Shown here piece by piece: positions 42,991 to 58,504 of a stretch of DNA of 64,000 nucleotides. The position numbers and the translations under genes are program-made. The notes under the pieces are model-generated. The model saw nothing but the letters and a program-made list of their open reading frames with translations. It made no database searches and was not told where the DNA came from. The first letter of the stretch is position 1. Each line of letters starts with the position of its first letter. The DNA lies in contig JAXRKP010000055.1 in the NCBI GenBank assembly GCA_037039925.1, forward strand, positions 435,459 to 499,458, read 5' to 3'. This DNA is from Doris montereyensis (Eukaryota > Mollusca > Gastropoda > Nudibranchia > Dorididae).

Positions 42991-43452
42991 TTAAAATTAA
43001 AATTATATTATCAATTTGTCATTTGTATTATTATTATTATTATTATTATTATTACGCGTAAATAGTAGTAGTTGGAGGTGTAACAAAAACGTTGACGGAT
43101 TCGGATCCAGCGGAAACCCTGTTATATAATAATAAATGAAATTCTCTTCAAATCAAAACAATTATGATGAACCTTAGGAACAGAGGTTCATTCATGATTC
43201 AAATGTTAATGTTAAGCTCTGGCCACATAGCTTATCAAACACTATATCAAATGAGGAAGGACACAACCACTTCTACCGTTGATATCATTCTCATTAAAAG
43301 CAGGGTGTCGTATTTATACAATTTTTCAGTGAAAACTTTTTTTTTAAAAGAGGCCTTGTAACTTCCATCCATTTTATCCTGCTTAAATTACTAAAAACTC
43401 AAGGAAACAAGAAAAAGAGAGAGCTTATTGACTGTTCAATAAATTATTTATA

Positions 43453-44087
43453 CAGTAGTCTCCACCAAATTACATGCCGCCAAAATGCACGATTCGTCAT
43501 CGTGATGCACGTTTTGTTCATGTAACCGAATTTTACAACGCTAATTACTCCCCAAGATGCAACAACGGCTGGCTTGACTTTGCCAAAATGCAACAAGTTT
43601 TTTATAAGTCCGTCTTCAATTTGTTGCTTTTAAAGAGTCAATTCCTGTCCAAAAAAAACTTGATAACTTCTTCTTGCCTCTGTGTGTGTGATAAAGTGTG
43701 AATTGGCATCTAGATCTTTTAACCGTGTGTACAGTCATACACACAATATGAAAGTAGTCTTGGCTGTCTCAACAAGGTCTTGACTTTAGTCTAGACTTAA
43801 GTCACCCTTGCCCACCTTCTCTCCTTACTCAATAGGTCTGCCAGACAGACAGTCCAAGAGAGAGAGAGAGAGAGAGATTTTCATCAGGGTGAGAAAATCC
43901 GAGAGAGGTCTTGTGTCACTTTTAGCCATGGATATCGTACTCTGTATGATAGAAGCTATCCAATAAAAATAAAATACATTGTTGCCGAATGTAATGATTT
44001 GTGGCCGACTCCGTCAAATGCGCCTTCTTCCAAAAATGCATGATTTTTGCGTCATCCGTGGGCCGTGCATTTTGGCGGAGACTACTG
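43453..44087. mobile_element. pogo/Tigger-type element, copy 1
   Basis: Flanked by TA at 43451-43452 and 44088-44089. Ends cagtagtctccaccaaa (left) and cagtagtctccgccaaaatg (right, reverse complement), with sub-terminal tgcacg and atgcatgattt-type repeats. At 635 bp it carries no transposase. It shares the CAGTAGTC end with the 18940 MITE but not the body. Confidence 0.72.
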
Positions 44088-44159
44088 TAGAAAAACCAAA
44101 AAATCAAACTGGTACTAGATCTACATGTACTTTGAAATGATAAAGAAGTAATGTTGTAT

Positions 44160-44295
44160 CCTCAAAACCTTATTGGCCCATAGAGCCAAGGCGCATCAAT
44201 CATAGTTTCTGCAGCCTGAAGTGAAACAGGTGGTAGGTAATAATACAAATCATTTCCTGCACAGCACATTCGGTTGATCGCAAGCCATTACTCCA
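44160..44295 (-). mobile_element. SINE tail fragment
   Basis: Reverse complement reads cctgtttcacttcaggctgc, agaaactatgattgatgcgc, ttggctctatgggccaataa, the tail of the first SINE family. The equivalent in the second duplicate is about 46135-46250. Confidence 0.5.
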
Positions 44296-45036
44296 AATCT
44301 CCCCCCCCCCCAATCCCCTTAATTGAGTGGATGAGAGGTAAATCAAATCAAGCTCAAAAACACACTGCCAGCCACAGACACAGCGTATCATTGAAAGCAA
44401 AACCTCTAAGAAAAAGAAAAAACTTAATGAAAACGAATGCTTTCCAGCGAACATCGCCACAACTGCTCTATAGATTGGAAAACTTTCTTCTTTTTTTTTT
44501 TTTTAACACCTAGTACTAGCTGTACAGTAATAAATAACGACTTTTTGATATGTTTTAGATTATAACAGCTGCAAAGGGGAACATTGTGAAAACTAGCCAG
44601 GCCTGACATAGCAGAAACTAAGCACTGTGGGGTGTATATGATATAACAGAGATAGGACATGATATATGATACATGATACGTGATATGTGAAATGTGAAAT
44701 GTGATACATGGTGGTACATGACAGAGGGGGGGAGAAGGGAAGAGGGAGGAGGGAGAAAGACACACACACAGAGAAAAATACAGACAGAATAAAACATGTA
44801 CAATTAATAGATAGGTAGTTAACAATAAAACAAAAAAGCATAATAATATTTCAATAATCAATTCCATGAAAAAACAGGGAATGATCAAATTGGCATAAAG
44901 AAACGCTTGAAATGAGATTGAAAATAATAATGGATTATGAGATCAGAAAATATATTTTAATGGATTTATAATATATCATGGGCAGACATACGTTTTGTTT
45001 GTTGTAGAGATAATCATTATGCTTAAACTTCTTATC

Positions 45037-45094
<58 letters not shown>

Positions 45095-45522
45095 TAATAA
45101 TATTTAATAATAATAATAATAATAATGATTAAAATTAAAATTATATTATCAATTTGTCATTTTATTATTATTATTATTATTATTATGTAGTAGTAGTAGT
45201 AGTAAGAGGTGTAACAAAACGTTGACGGATTCGGATCCAGTTGAAACCCTGTTATATAATTTCAAATCTTAACAATTATGATGAACCTTTAACATAGGTT
45301 CATTCATGGATTCAACATGTTAATTGCAGAACAAATTAAGCACATAGCTATCAAATGACTTTTTGATATCATTCTCATTAAAAATTTTCTATTTATACAA
45401 TTTTTCAGTGAAAACTTATTTTTTTAAAAGAGGCCTTTGTAACTGTATTTTATCCTGCTTAAATTACTAAAACTAAACAAGAAAAAGAGAGAGCTTATTG
45501 ACTGTTCAATAAATTATTTATA

Positions 45523-46060
45523 CAGTAGTCTCCACCAAATTACATGTAAATGCACGATTCATTATCGTGATGCACGTTTTGTTCATGTAACCGAATTTAC
45601 AACGCTAATTACTCCCCCAAGATGCAACAACGGGACTTGCAAAAATGCAACAATCCGTCAACAATTTGTTTTAAAGAGTCTGAAAATAGAAGAGTCAAGA
45701 TCCTGTTGTTAAACTGTGATAAAACTTGATGCCTCTGTGTGTGTGTGTGTGGTGTGTGAGTAGATTCTTGGCAATATGAAAGTAGTCTTGGCTGTCTCAA
45801 CTTTGGTCTTGATTTTAGTCTCCACTAAGTCACCCTTGCCCACCCCTTCTCTCCCTTAGACAATAGGTCTGCCAGACAGACAGTCCACCGTGTCAATTTT
45901 CATTGAGAAAATCCTAAGAGGCCTTGTGTCACTTTTAGCCATGGATATCGTTTTTACGCACCCAATAGAAATGAACATTGTTGCCGAATGTAATGATTTG
46001 TGGCCGACATGCATGATTTTTGGCTTCATCCGTGGCCGTGCATTTTGGCGGAGACTACTG
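45523..46060. mobile_element. pogo/Tigger-type element, copy 2 (shortened)
   Basis: Corresponding element in the second duplicate, 538 bp. Left end tacagtagtctccaccaaat is kept; the right end reads ggcggagactactg but the flanking TA is lost (now cccaaaa). Internal deletions match the general erosion of this duplicate. Confidence 0.68.
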
Positions 46061-47199
46061 CCCAAAAATCAAACTGGTACTAGATCTACATGTACTTTGG
46101 ATCATAAACTGGCATGATCTAAAGAAGTAATGCTGTTCAGCCCTTGTGGAGCATAGAGCCAACTAGATCAATCATAGTTTCTGCAGCCTGAAAAACAGGT
46201 GGTCTATCATTTCCTGCACAGCACATTCGGTTGATCGCAAGCCATTACTCCAAATCTCTCCCCCCCCCCCTTAATTGAGTGGATGAGAGGTAAATCAAAT
46301 CAAGCTCAAAAACACACTGCCAGCCACAGACACAGCGTATCATTGAAATCGAAAAAGAAAAAACTTAATGAAAACGAATGCAAACATCGCCACAACTGCT
46401 CTATAGATTGGAAAACTTTCTTCTTTTTTTTTTTTAACACCTAGTACTAGCTGTACAGTAATAAATAACGACTTTTTGATATGTCTGCAAAGGGAACATT
46501 GTGAAAACTAGCCAGGCCTGACATAGCAAAACTAAGCACTGTGTGGGGTGTATATGTATAAAATCTACATTTATAGGACATATGTTACATTGATATGTGA
46601 CTGTGCTGGATACATGGTGGTACATGTTTTGGGAGAAGCAAAGCTAGCATTGGCTGAGAAAAAGGCCACAGGGTGGCAAAGGCACATGACTAAGCTGATG
46701 TACAATTAATAGAAAGAAGTTAACAATAATAACAAAAAATTATAATAATAATAATAAATAATAATAATGATATTAATGATAATGATAAATAATTGTAATA
46801 ATACAAATTATAATAATAAATTATAATAATCATAATAACAAGATTATAACACTTGAATAATTATATAATTACCACCTGTCTGCCATCAATTTTCCTTTAG
46901 CATTTCTAACTTATATTTATATGACTTTCAACATAATCGCTTTGAATTCCAGTGCTGCTAATTTTCCACTGCATATTGCCCTGTGATAAGTGTAATGGTG
47001 CTAACTAGCCAATGGCACTGGGAGTTACAGACATGTAACTGAAAATAGGAGGCATGGCATTGAGATTTGGCCTTCAGGAATGAGTTTATAATACAAGATT
47101 GTCAATTGTTGGCCTTTAAGTTTTACCCCGTAATGATCCTTCTGGTACATGACGTGAGAAAGCATGCCCCTAGAAGTGCTACACAAAGTGTGTACCAAA

Positions 47200-48105
47200 C
47201 CTTGATGACAGAGTGAGAAAAGATTTTACATGTCTCCCTCTAGAACAGTGGTAGTCAAAGTGAGGTAAGATTTACCATCGCGCACGCAAGCCATTGTCTG
47301 TCGGTACGTGGATACTAAAATCTACCTTTATCTGGCGGTTGTTTTACTATGCTGGATTGGCTTGTTTTGCTCACTAGTCCCTGGCACTGGCACAGGCACA
47401 GTGAGAATTTTTTAAACTGCCGCCCTGCCACATCAAATAGTTTGAGAACCACTGCTAACCTTGTGGCGCTAAGATCGGCCTTTTCCAGTCTATTGGTTTT
47501 ACATGTCCCCCTAAGATCCTTGTTACAGAGTGAGAAAAGATTTTACATGTCTCCCTAAGATCCTTGTTAAGAGTGAGAAAAGATTTTACTTTGATCCTTG
47601 TTACAGAGTGAGAAAAGATTTTACATGTCTCCCTTAGATCCTTGTTACAGAGTGAGAAAAGATTTTACATGTCCCCCTTGTTAAGTGAGAAAAGATTTTA
47701 CTGTCTCCCTAAGATCCTACAGAGTGAGAAAAGATTTTACATGTCTCCCTAAGATCCTTCTGTTACAGAGTGAGAAAAGATTTTACATGTCTCCCTTAGA
47801 TCCTTGTTACAGAGTGAGAAAGATTTTATATGTCCCCTAAGATCCTTGTTAAGTGAGAAAAGATTTTACATGTCTCCCTAAGATCCTTGTTACAGAGTGA
47901 GAAAAGATTTTACATGTCTCCCTAAGATCCTTGTTACAGAGTGAGAAAAGATTTTACCCCCCCTAAGATCCTTTTGTTACAGAGTGAGAAAAGATTTTAC
48001 ATGTCTCCCTAAGATCCTTGTTACAGAGTGAGAAAAGATTTTACATGTCTCCCTAAGATCCTTGTTACAGAGTGAGAAAAGATTTTACATGTCCCCCTAA
48101 GATCT
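47200..48105. repeat. 44-bp minisatellite, about 15 copies
   Basis: Unit is gatccttgttacagagtgag then aaaagattttacatgtctcc ctaa. Several copies are shortened (missing ttac-ag, or atgt). One unit lies left of the hAT element and the rest to the right, with more array-unlike DNA at 47455-47496. The stretch 46740-47199 is AT-rich without a gene. Confidence 0.95.
47246..47454. mobile_element. hAT-type MITE (209 bp)
   Basis: Terminal inverted repeats cagtggtagtcaaagt and cagtggttctcaaact (reverse complement of the right end) are the classic CAGTGGTTCTCAAAC ends of non-autonomous hAT elements. The flanks (ctctagaa / ctaacctt) do not form a clear 8-bp duplication. It is inserted within the left part of the 44-bp minisatellite. 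Confidence 0.65.
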
Positions 48106-48168
48106 GTCTGGCCGAACTTTTTTCAATTTCCCAATGGGTGGGATGTCGAGTGACACTAATAATACCAA

Positions 48169-48251
<83 letters not shown>

Positions 48252-48272
48252 TCAACAACAATAGTAGTAGTA

Positions 48273-48356
<84 letters not shown>

Positions 48357-48377
48357 TCAACAACAATAGTAGTAGTA

Positions 48378-48417
<40 letters not shown>
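48169..48417. repeat. (AAT)n with twice-repeated interruption
   Basis: Three AAT blocks separated by two identical interruptions (atcaacaacaatagtagtag at 48251 and 48355), so the array grew by ~104-base blocks as well as single triplets. Poly-Asn/Ile/Leu frames are artefacts. Confidence 0.97.
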
Positions 48418-49027
48418 TAACTAAATAAAAAACCAACAATAATAATAGGTGAAATTAACGCCTACTTTTTGGACCTTTGCCTGCAAATCAGTCTTAATGT
48501 TTTCTAAACGCTTGCAAGTGTCATCAGAATTATTTGTATATCATAGTAAAACTTATACAATATAAAAAGAAACAAGCAATGAATAATAGTAATGGTTTCA
48601 AAGGAACCAGCAGGAGATTCAAAAAGCCGGATCAACTACCTTGACAAGACAGATTATATGAACACAAAGTGCCGACTTTTCAATTCATCCTTGGTTAGCT
48701 TTTTTATTCATGTCTACTATTCATGGTGACCTTCGGGTTTGGATGAAAAGAGTCAAAACTTAAACATTGCCCTCCACAAAACAAACATTGTCTTTGACGC
48801 GCAGCAGAAAAGTGCTTCAGTCCAAGAACCTTTAGAGTATTTGTGAGTTTTTCTTGTCATGTCCAGTAGCGTAAAAGTAACACTAATACAAGCAAACATC
48901 TTCAGAGCTGGAGCTCATCATAATCTCATTGGCCGAGCGCACTGAGCCCTGAGTGTGGTTGAAGGTCACGAGCGCTGGGCCGAGGGTGCTATGTCACTTA
49001 CTTTGGTTGTATTCTATATTTAGATCG

Positions 49028-49275
49028 TGCCATCGGTGGCCGAGTGGTTAGGCTGCCGGACTGGAGATCATGAGGTCCCGGTTCTAATCCTAGCAAAAGC
49101 TACATCCGATGTTGCGTTCCTTGAAATGACACATAACATGCCTTTTACCTAGTAAAAGCCTGTGTCAGACTAGCGTCCTGGCCAGGAGGTGATTATTTAT
49201 TTTATTATCACCTGTTCCGCTTCCCACCATTGAAACTAGGATAAGCTCTGGCTCTATGGGCCATAACGGAACTTT
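49028..49275 (+). mobile_element. tRNA-derived SINE, near full length
   Basis: The clearest head of the family: ggtggccgagtggttaggct (A box, Ser/Leu-tRNA-like), then gaggtcccggttctaatcct (B box). Body gatgttgcgttccttgaaat and tail cacctgttccgcttcccacc ... gggccataacggaacttta. Confidence 0.85.
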
Positions 49276-49848
49276 ACATTACTAATTTAGATTGACCAAT
49301 TAGCGCAAGATGGTGATATATGCTAAACATGCTCAAGAGCTCAGGTGTAGGAATGAGTAAGGTTCATGGGGTCAGGGTTTAAAGGGTTATTAGATCAATC
49401 AGGGGATTCAACTTCAACATTACCCCTGGACATGCTGGTGGTCTGGGACAGGCTTTACTGAACCTTGTTGTACAGTCGACTCCACTTTACTTGTGCTTGT
49501 AATAAATGTCGTGCAGACAGTTGTAATGATCTTCGGTTGCATTGATCTTTTCCTTGGAACCGGCACCAATGTCAATGTCATTAAACCTCTATGAACCATT
49601 GTAATGACTTCAATACATCCATCGTGACGATTAGGTGTAGTAGCAAAATGAATTTTCACCCCCGTCCTCTAAAGTCCATAATAAAAAATCAACGGATGCA
49701 TTGATTTTTATTTCTATGATAAAATTTGACCTGCCGATTAGTTTAAGATAACAGTAACACATCAAATAAGCTTCACAATCTATCTTAATAATGTACAGGT
49801 ACAGCATGCCTTCGTTTACTATACTAGGCCCGGACTTGTCTTTGCTTA

Positions 49849-49889
<41 letters not shown>

Positions 49890-50795
49890 TCGACACCATG
49901 CAAACGTCAATTACCTAAGTGACGAAGACCGTACATATACGACTGAAATTGAAAGTAAAAGTAAAGATCCTTCAAAGGCAATTAGGACATCACTACAAAC
50001 GTAGTCGACTGCACCTGTTTTCACTTGGATGGAGTGGGATTACAGATTACGTCTTTTCCAAAGAAATCATGAATTGACCCCATGACATGATCTCATTTCT
50101 GGCCCATCTACCAACTGGCAACGAAACTTACTCTCTAAAGAGACTTGTTTCCATGCAGCATAGATAATATGTGTACGTCTTTTATATGTGCATTTTTTCT
50201 ACATGACTGAAAATTTGCTACATGCTAATGCTATTTCTCCTCTATGTGTTTCAATTTCAACAGAAGGACAAATTTCTATGTCTTGCTTACAATTTACATG
50301 GATTACGCAGTTTATAACATATGCTACCTGTAGCAAATTCTGACGACGTATTTTGGAAGTGGTAGTCCAACATAATGACATCAACATGATAACTAATATG
50401 ACTATGAGTTTGGTTTTTTTTGTCAGTTGGGTGAAATTGCAGAAAATTAATATCTCTTTGTCCTTTGCGCCATCTAAAAACTAATGTCAGATTCAAACTC
50501 AGCGCTTCAAAATTAGTCAAAACTCACAAACGCATCATCTTTTTAACGACTATTTTAAGGATTAACAATTTATTTTTATTTGAACTTTTCATTTTGTTGA
50601 CTTCATCTATTCAAAGCTAAATGGGATATTGAAATTAAGCAAATTCAAACTATACAAAAATTATTGTTTTTTTATTTTTTATTTCTTCACCTAGTCTTTT
50701 TCTTCTTTTTTTTTTTTTTAGCTAAGCCGGATGTGGAAATCTAGAGCCTTGTTCTGCATTCTAATGAAAACGTAACTGTGTCTGCCATTTTAGAT

Positions 50796-50971
50796 TGCCG
50801 TTATATGCAAGCACAAATTATGTGTACCAATTGCCGTTATATGCAAGCACAATTATGTGTACCAATTGCCGTTATATGCAAGCACAATTATGTGTACCAA
50901 TTGCCGTTATATGCAAGCACAATTATGTGTACCAATTGCCGTTATATGCAAGCACAATTATGTGTACCAAT
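50796..50971. repeat. 35-bp minisatellite, 5 copies
   Basis: Unit ttgccgttatatgcaagcac then aattatgtgtaccaa. The first copy has one extra a; the other four are identical, which points to recent expansion. Confidence 0.97.
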
Positions 50972-51138
50972 AACATACTTCATGGAATCAGAAAAATATG
51001 CACACAGACCACAGACACACACACTCTCCATATAAAGGTAAAAGACGGGCATAGGTTTCTACGCTTCATGGAAATGAAGCTTAAAATAGGCCCTGAGGCG
51101 TATTCCGTAGGCAAACAACTTGTCTAACTGCTTTCCAG

Positions 51139-51212
51139 GCGGCCTTCTTCTGACTAGACAGCCACCTCTGGCAAGAAAAGGAAATCTCTACCAACCAGAG
51201 CGACAACTCTTG
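51139..51212 (+). CDS. candidate isolated exon
   Basis: Acceptor ctgctttccag and donor ttg|gtgaga enclose 74 bases open in one frame (LLLTRQPPLARKGNLYQPER then QLL). Local composition is more codon-like than its surroundings. No partner exon or homologue was recognised, so it may be chance or part of an unrecognised gene. Confidence 0.2.
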
Positions 51213-54129
51213 GTGAGATGACGACACCCGATAATTGTATTAATATTATTATTAAAATGCTTATATTTAGATTATAAATAAATGCAAATGGAATAATTTG
51301 ATAAACGTGCTTGAAAATAATGTACGGAGGTATTTTCTTTCACATAATTGCTTGAGCCATAAGAACACCGCCATTGTGCGCCACTTCTCATCAATGAGAC
51401 AACTTTGTGAGAAGCTTCTTTTTACTAGTACTAGCATTAGCATGCCCTTTGCCAGTAGGTTGGCGAGCTCTCCGGCGGGAATGACATGCCTGTTAAACCT
51501 AAGCAATGCACTTGCCTACAGAACACACCACTTGCGCTATTCCAGCCTAGCTTAGTTAGACTACAAGACTGGTTTTCACATGGAAACAAATCTACCCAGT
51601 AAGTACTGACATAGCCTCGCCACTGGCTCCTCTTTGGTTTAACGGCACTCCAGTCTCCACAAAGCATTTAGCAACCAATGGAACATGCACACCCAAGTTA
51701 ATTTGATTACGTACAACAGTTCACTAATAATAAGTGACTTAAGTATGCTACTTTTTAACAGTTCAATAATAAGTGACTTAAGTATGCTACTTTTTGTTAC
51801 CCCTCCTGCTCCAATTCCAATCATTCTTTCTTCACAACATGTCAATGGCTGAGTATTGACTGTCAGTCAACACACATGCTCTTCTTCTTCCTTTTTTCTT
51901 TCTTTTTCGGTGTTTTTATAAAATCAAGAAAACTTTCTAGGCAATGCTCCGATCTTAACAACAATTTGTTGATACATATAAAACCAATAACAAAAGTAGT
52001 GTCTGTTTCATTCATTAATTAATTTCATTTAAAGGAAGAGTTCAGCTAAAAAAAGATTTGAAAGTTACCTACACTCCCACAGTTGTATTTGTAAACAGTC
52101 AAGAATTACAAGAACTTGAAAAAGAGACAACTGTGCTAACGAAGGCAGAGCAAACATGTGAAATGATGAGTATGATTGACATTGTTAAGATCAGGGGTTC
52201 TCGACCGAGGCATCCATACCCCTTTGGGGTTACGGAAGCAAACGCTTGATATCTGGGTACTGATATAAATCTTATTTATTTCAACAGTGAAGTGAAGGGT
52301 AGGCCTTGGCAAGACTCGTCTGTCTATTACACTCATTAATACCAACTACCCTCTTCTCGAGTCTTGCGTTACTCAAGTACTGGCTTTGACGAATACCATG
52401 AGACTGCCTCGCGATTCACGGCTGCTAATATGAACACTCTGAGCCTTGGGCCGGCTTAGGGTGGTAACAACCCTCGTGCATTCGAAGCCTGAACGCTGAA
52501 CTGGCGGTCACAATAGCAGAAGACAGACCCAGTGAGAGACTGCAGTATATGCCACTGTCACCGTGGTAGAAGGAGAGGATGGGGTAGTAGCAGACTGAAA
52601 GTTAGCTAAGCTAAGGCTCAAAAGGGTTGCCGTGAAAAGAAAGGGGTGGGGGTGGTGCAAAGGGTGTAGTGGGAGGAGGCAGGGGGTAACAGCAAGCGAA
52701 AGATGCCAATGAAGAGACAAAGGGGCCGCTTAGTCAAGCCTTACTGCCTGTCACTCTCACTCTGGTCTCGTCAAGGCAAACTTGTTACAGTGTAGGTTTG
52801 GTATAAAGATGGGCGTTAGTATTCATCACCTCTGGCCTCAAGACCGTGGTCAGGTTTGAATAAAACTTGTTGGTATCAAGTAATGGCTGGAGTAACACCC
52901 AGGCCTAGTGAAGGGCGTATGGGACCATATTTCACAATCCATTGGGGTCTGGAGTCATTAAAAGGTTGAGATAAATTGTATATTTCTCCTATCTTATTTG
53001 AACATTTTGACATGCTTACTTTCATCCCTTTGTGCTAGCATTTCCTTCACTCTTTTCCCTCTCAATCTCCTATTCACTTCTCCTTCCTATAGAAAAAAAT
53101 AAAATAAAGTTCCTTCAAGACCATTAAAAAAATATCGTCAATCGCTGGCCTTTCTGTCAAAGTGTGACAGTTGTTTTGTGATCTCAGATTGGCATTTCCG
53201 TATTTCATCCCACTCTTTGCTGTGAGCCTCTGCCGTAATCTTAAGGCGTCTTTATCTAAAATAGTACCATTAACCCTTATTATCATAATGTTTAGTATAC
53301 ATATTTTTCAAGGCAAATACAAACTATTGGACTCAAAAACAAAAACAATAACATACTATGTGCAGGCAAAGCTTTTGACCTACTGGGTTGTGCAGCCATG
53401 ACACTGTACATGATGCGTGCGCAAGTGTGTAGACTTTTCTCATTTGTTGTCACACCAATACTAAGACATGTATCCAAAACGTCACTTGTTTTAATTTTCT
53501 TTCTTCTCTTATTTGGTGGAGTTGTCACTTCATGTCATTTATTACTTCTGACTTCACTACACTGTGGCTCCTTTTGTGTTGCTTTTTATTCTATAGTTAG
53601 AGTTGTAAACTGAGCAGGCCGATTTAATGATGGAACTTGAACTGAGTTGCTCCAAATACCTGTGTCTGAAGTGTAGCAGCATTTGGTTGAAATGCATAAT
53701 TCTGACGTCTCTGAGACTTAGAAACTGACCAGACCGTCAACATTTGTGAGAGCGATAGGTTGACAGACCTAATAAACAGTGATGATAACGAGAAAATATC
53801 AAAAGGGAGGAAAACCACAGCGGCCATCAGTCTCCTTTGACAAAGCCCAATTGACGGAGTGGAGCAACTATTTTTATGCTGTGAACAGTGAATGACAAGG
53901 ACCTACAACGAGGATTTCATCGGAAGATTATCATCACTGAATAAAGCTATAAGTCTAAGCAGTTTGAACCGTATTAAGGAGAAGGAGGGAATTATGAGAT
54001 TGTGCGAAGTGACAGAATATGAGTATTAAATTCATAAAAGCATTATAATGGGCATCAACACGTCATTTTTACTTGCAGACACATGATGATATAGAAAAAT
54101 CAACATCAAGATAAGACATTAAATTAGAT

Positions 54130-55720
<1,591 letters not shown>

Positions 55721-55877
55721 CTCAGTACCAAGGATTGGCAGGCTTTAACTCTAACCCTCTCTCTCTCTCTCAATGAAGAAAACAGATGCAAGGAAACAAG
55801 CAAAACCCAAGAGAAAGTTAGAATCTGAAACTGACCAACAAAATAAAACAAAGCAAAAGAAATGTGACCCTACACTT

Positions 55878-56186
55878 TGAGTGAGTACCCAATCAAAGTT
55901 GATCTTTGAGTACCGGTACCCAACCAAAGTTGATCTTTGAGTACCCAACCAAAGTTGATCTTTGAGTACCCAACCAAAGTTGATCTTTGAGAGTTGACCC
56001 AACCAAAGTTGATCTGTCAGTACCCAACCAAAGTTGATCTGTCAGTACCCAACCAAAGTTGATCTTTGAGTACCCAACCAAAGTTGATCTTTGAGTACCC
56101 AACCAAAGTTGATCTTTGAGTACCCAACCAAAGTTGATCTTTGAGTACCCAACCAAAGTTGATCTTTGAGTACCCAACCAAAGTTG
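55878..56186. repeat. 25-bp minisatellite, about 12 copies
   Basis: Unit tacccaaccaaagttgatct ttgag. Two copies have tctgtcag and one has an inserted ccggta or gagttga. Since 25 is not a multiple of three, the Asn-Phe-Gly-Trp frames cycle and are not a gene. Confidence 0.97.
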
Positions 56187-56959
56187 CATTCTATGACAAC
56201 AGTGACACTATGAATATGGAAATGACCACCACCACCTGGAAGAGGTGGGAGGAGGAGGGGGGATGAGTGATTCTTAACAGATATCCTCTGGAATGACATG
56301 AAATCAATTAATTCTGCAGATCTATAGGAAATCTAGGCCTACAATAACTTCTCCCCCTCTCTCCCCTACCTATGTTGTGAGAAATAAAAAAATATGTATG
56401 AAAAAAGCAGACAAAAATGTAAAAAAAAAAAAAAAAACACATTTCCTGAGCAATAAGTAAACCTTCACTTCTTTATTCCTGAAGAGAAGAGGAGCGTGAA
56501 AAATGAGGGCATTGCCTGTAATGTAATTTGAGAATAAAAGTGTAAATTTTATGGAGAATAATAAACATTTGTTGTATATTTACATATGTATCATTATTAT
56601 TATCATTATTATTATTGTTATTTTTATCATTTGATGTTAAATTCCTTGCATGAATGTGTGTCTCTTCAATCACATGTAAAGCCAAATCTTGGAAAGTTTC
56701 ACGCCATAAGATTAGACACGACAAGAATAGATAAGAAAATTTTAAAAAAGCAAAAATGATAGCTCAAGGCCAGATATAAAGAGGTGTACGGGAAATGATG
56801 ATGGCACTCAAAGCACTAGAGGGCTTGGCATAAATACACGGAAATGCACAGAGATAACTGTTGGCGTAAAGTGAATGGAGCATTTTGTACAAAGAAATCT
56901 CAGATCATGATTATATGGCAAACGTCCAGGAGAATGGTTTTGACAGCAAACAGACTCTC

Positions 56960-56965
56960 CTCAAT

Positions 56966-57003
<38 letters not shown>

Positions 57004-57041
57004 TATACATATACACATTATATATATATATATATATATAT
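56960..57041. repeat. (TA)n/(CATA)n tract
   Basis: Two TA runs joined by a CATA-rich piece. The surrounding 56187-58321 holds AT-rich DNA with no gene; its upper part is probably DNTTIP1 3'UTR. Confidence 0.9.
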
Positions 57042-58321
57042 GTATATGGTAATTACAGATATACAATGATGAAAGGAAAGTTTTCATTTGTGAATCCTAT
57101 TAACAATTTAAACATATATATATCTAACGTTCAGTAAGCGTGTATAAATGTATAACGGTGCTTGCTGTCCATTCCATTTCTCCCCTTTTCATTTTTCTCT
57201 TGTTCCTTTTTCTTTTCGTCTGATGAAATCCATCATACAGAAATTCTCCTTTAGTTTCAACTAAAAGCATAAAAAATTGTTATATATATATACAGAAATT
57301 TTTGAGTCGGCACAGCTTTCAGGAATTTCCGACGGCATATTTTAACTAAGAATGTGCGGTCTTTTAGAAATCTTTGAAAGTCAAAAGCTGGTCATCTTTC
57401 AACTTAAGTTTCACGTCCCTGTCGATGAAAACACATTTCATGTAGAGCTTTCCAACTGTACACACAATAACTTTGTCCCACAAGTACTTGGTAAGCAGCA
57501 TCACAGTCAATGAAAGGCAAAAAAGGGAAAAAAAACAAGTTCCTCCAAGATTTAATAAAAATTTGTACAAAGAATATCACTGGGGAAATGTTGCCTGTAC
57601 AGCTCTCTCTCTGTAGCTTAATATTCTTCCGTGCCACAAAATGATTGCATTCCCAATTAGTGCACAAATAAGTATGTCACATTGTTGATCTTTGCGACCA
57701 AAGATGCTTAACGGTAGCCTTTTAAGATTGAAAAATAAATTCGCTCTGTTTTCTGAATATTTGTACAGAACCGATGTAAGTGATGATGACGACGATGATA
57801 CCAGAGTGAAGATAGAAAGCCTTTCACGTGGTTTACATGGGCAACTGTAAAGACTTCAAATGCTGTCCCTGCCCTATTTTGTTGTGCAAGCTTTGGTCGT
57901 GACAGAGATGTCGAGCAGACCGGACACAAATACACAGAGTCTGTCTTTACGCAGTGCAATGTACCTACATTGCCTTGTGAAGATACATGCACTCTCAATC
58001 ACACATCATTTGGGTGGCTTCCCTAGCTGTCTGCAGATCTGTGTTGCTTGAGGAGGAGGAGGAGGAGGAGGAGGGAGGAGGACGAGGACGAGGAGGAGGA
58101 TGCTGTATGTCGAGCGATATCAAGCGGGAAAACATATCTTGGGACGCCATTTTGCGCATGACAAAAACAGTCAGCCGCTGAATTATTGATCTTTGACACC
58201 AGAAATTGAGCTTCACCTTACACTGCCTGACAGTGACAGAGAGCTTGGCACCCATTCTGGCAACGAGTCACTGTGCAAGCGTCAGAATCCCCGAGGTCCT
58301 AGTCCACCAGCCAAACATCTG

Positions 58322-58504
58322 CTAGGCAAAAATGCTTTGGACCCCTGCCTGTTCATCCATGGCATCCAATTCAGACGGCGAGATGGAACTGGCCTCCTCA
58401 AAACTGACAGTGACGTTGAAGGGAGAAATGCCCGATGACGGTCTGGCATCATCGTTGTCGATGGCAGAGAGAAATTCCGTATCTTCTGTGTCTGCTGGAG
58501 ATGC
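58322..58504 (-). CDS. DNTTIP1: DNTTIP1 terminal exon (stop)
   Basis: Sixty acidic, Ser-rich codons beginning ASPADTEDTEFLSAIDNDDA and ending GVQSIFA, then TAG at 58324-58322. Acceptor gtgttgcag. No domain is recognised; it may be lineage-specific. Confidence 0.75.
   Translation of the reverse strand, partial: ASPADTEDTEFLSAIDNDDARPSSGISPFNVTVSFEEASSISPSELDAMDEQAGVQSIFA

Noticed and set aside
48065..48439. Poly-Asn, poly-Ile and poly-Leu reading frames
   Set aside because: Translations of an AAT microsatellite in all frames.
49028..49100. True tRNA gene
   Set aside because: The head has A and B boxes, but it is followed by a body and tail shared with several other loci, and a proper tRNA cloverleaf with terminal stem could not be closed; it is a SINE head. 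The same applies at 18250, 59840 and 61312.
52195..52250. hAT element end (ggttctcgaccgaggcatcc)
   Set aside because: It resembles a hAT terminal repeat, but no matching second end was found nearby.
57708..57998. Minus-strand 96-codon frame below DNTTIP1
   Set aside because: No splice link, no recognised domain; it lies in the probable 3'UTR of DNTTIP1.
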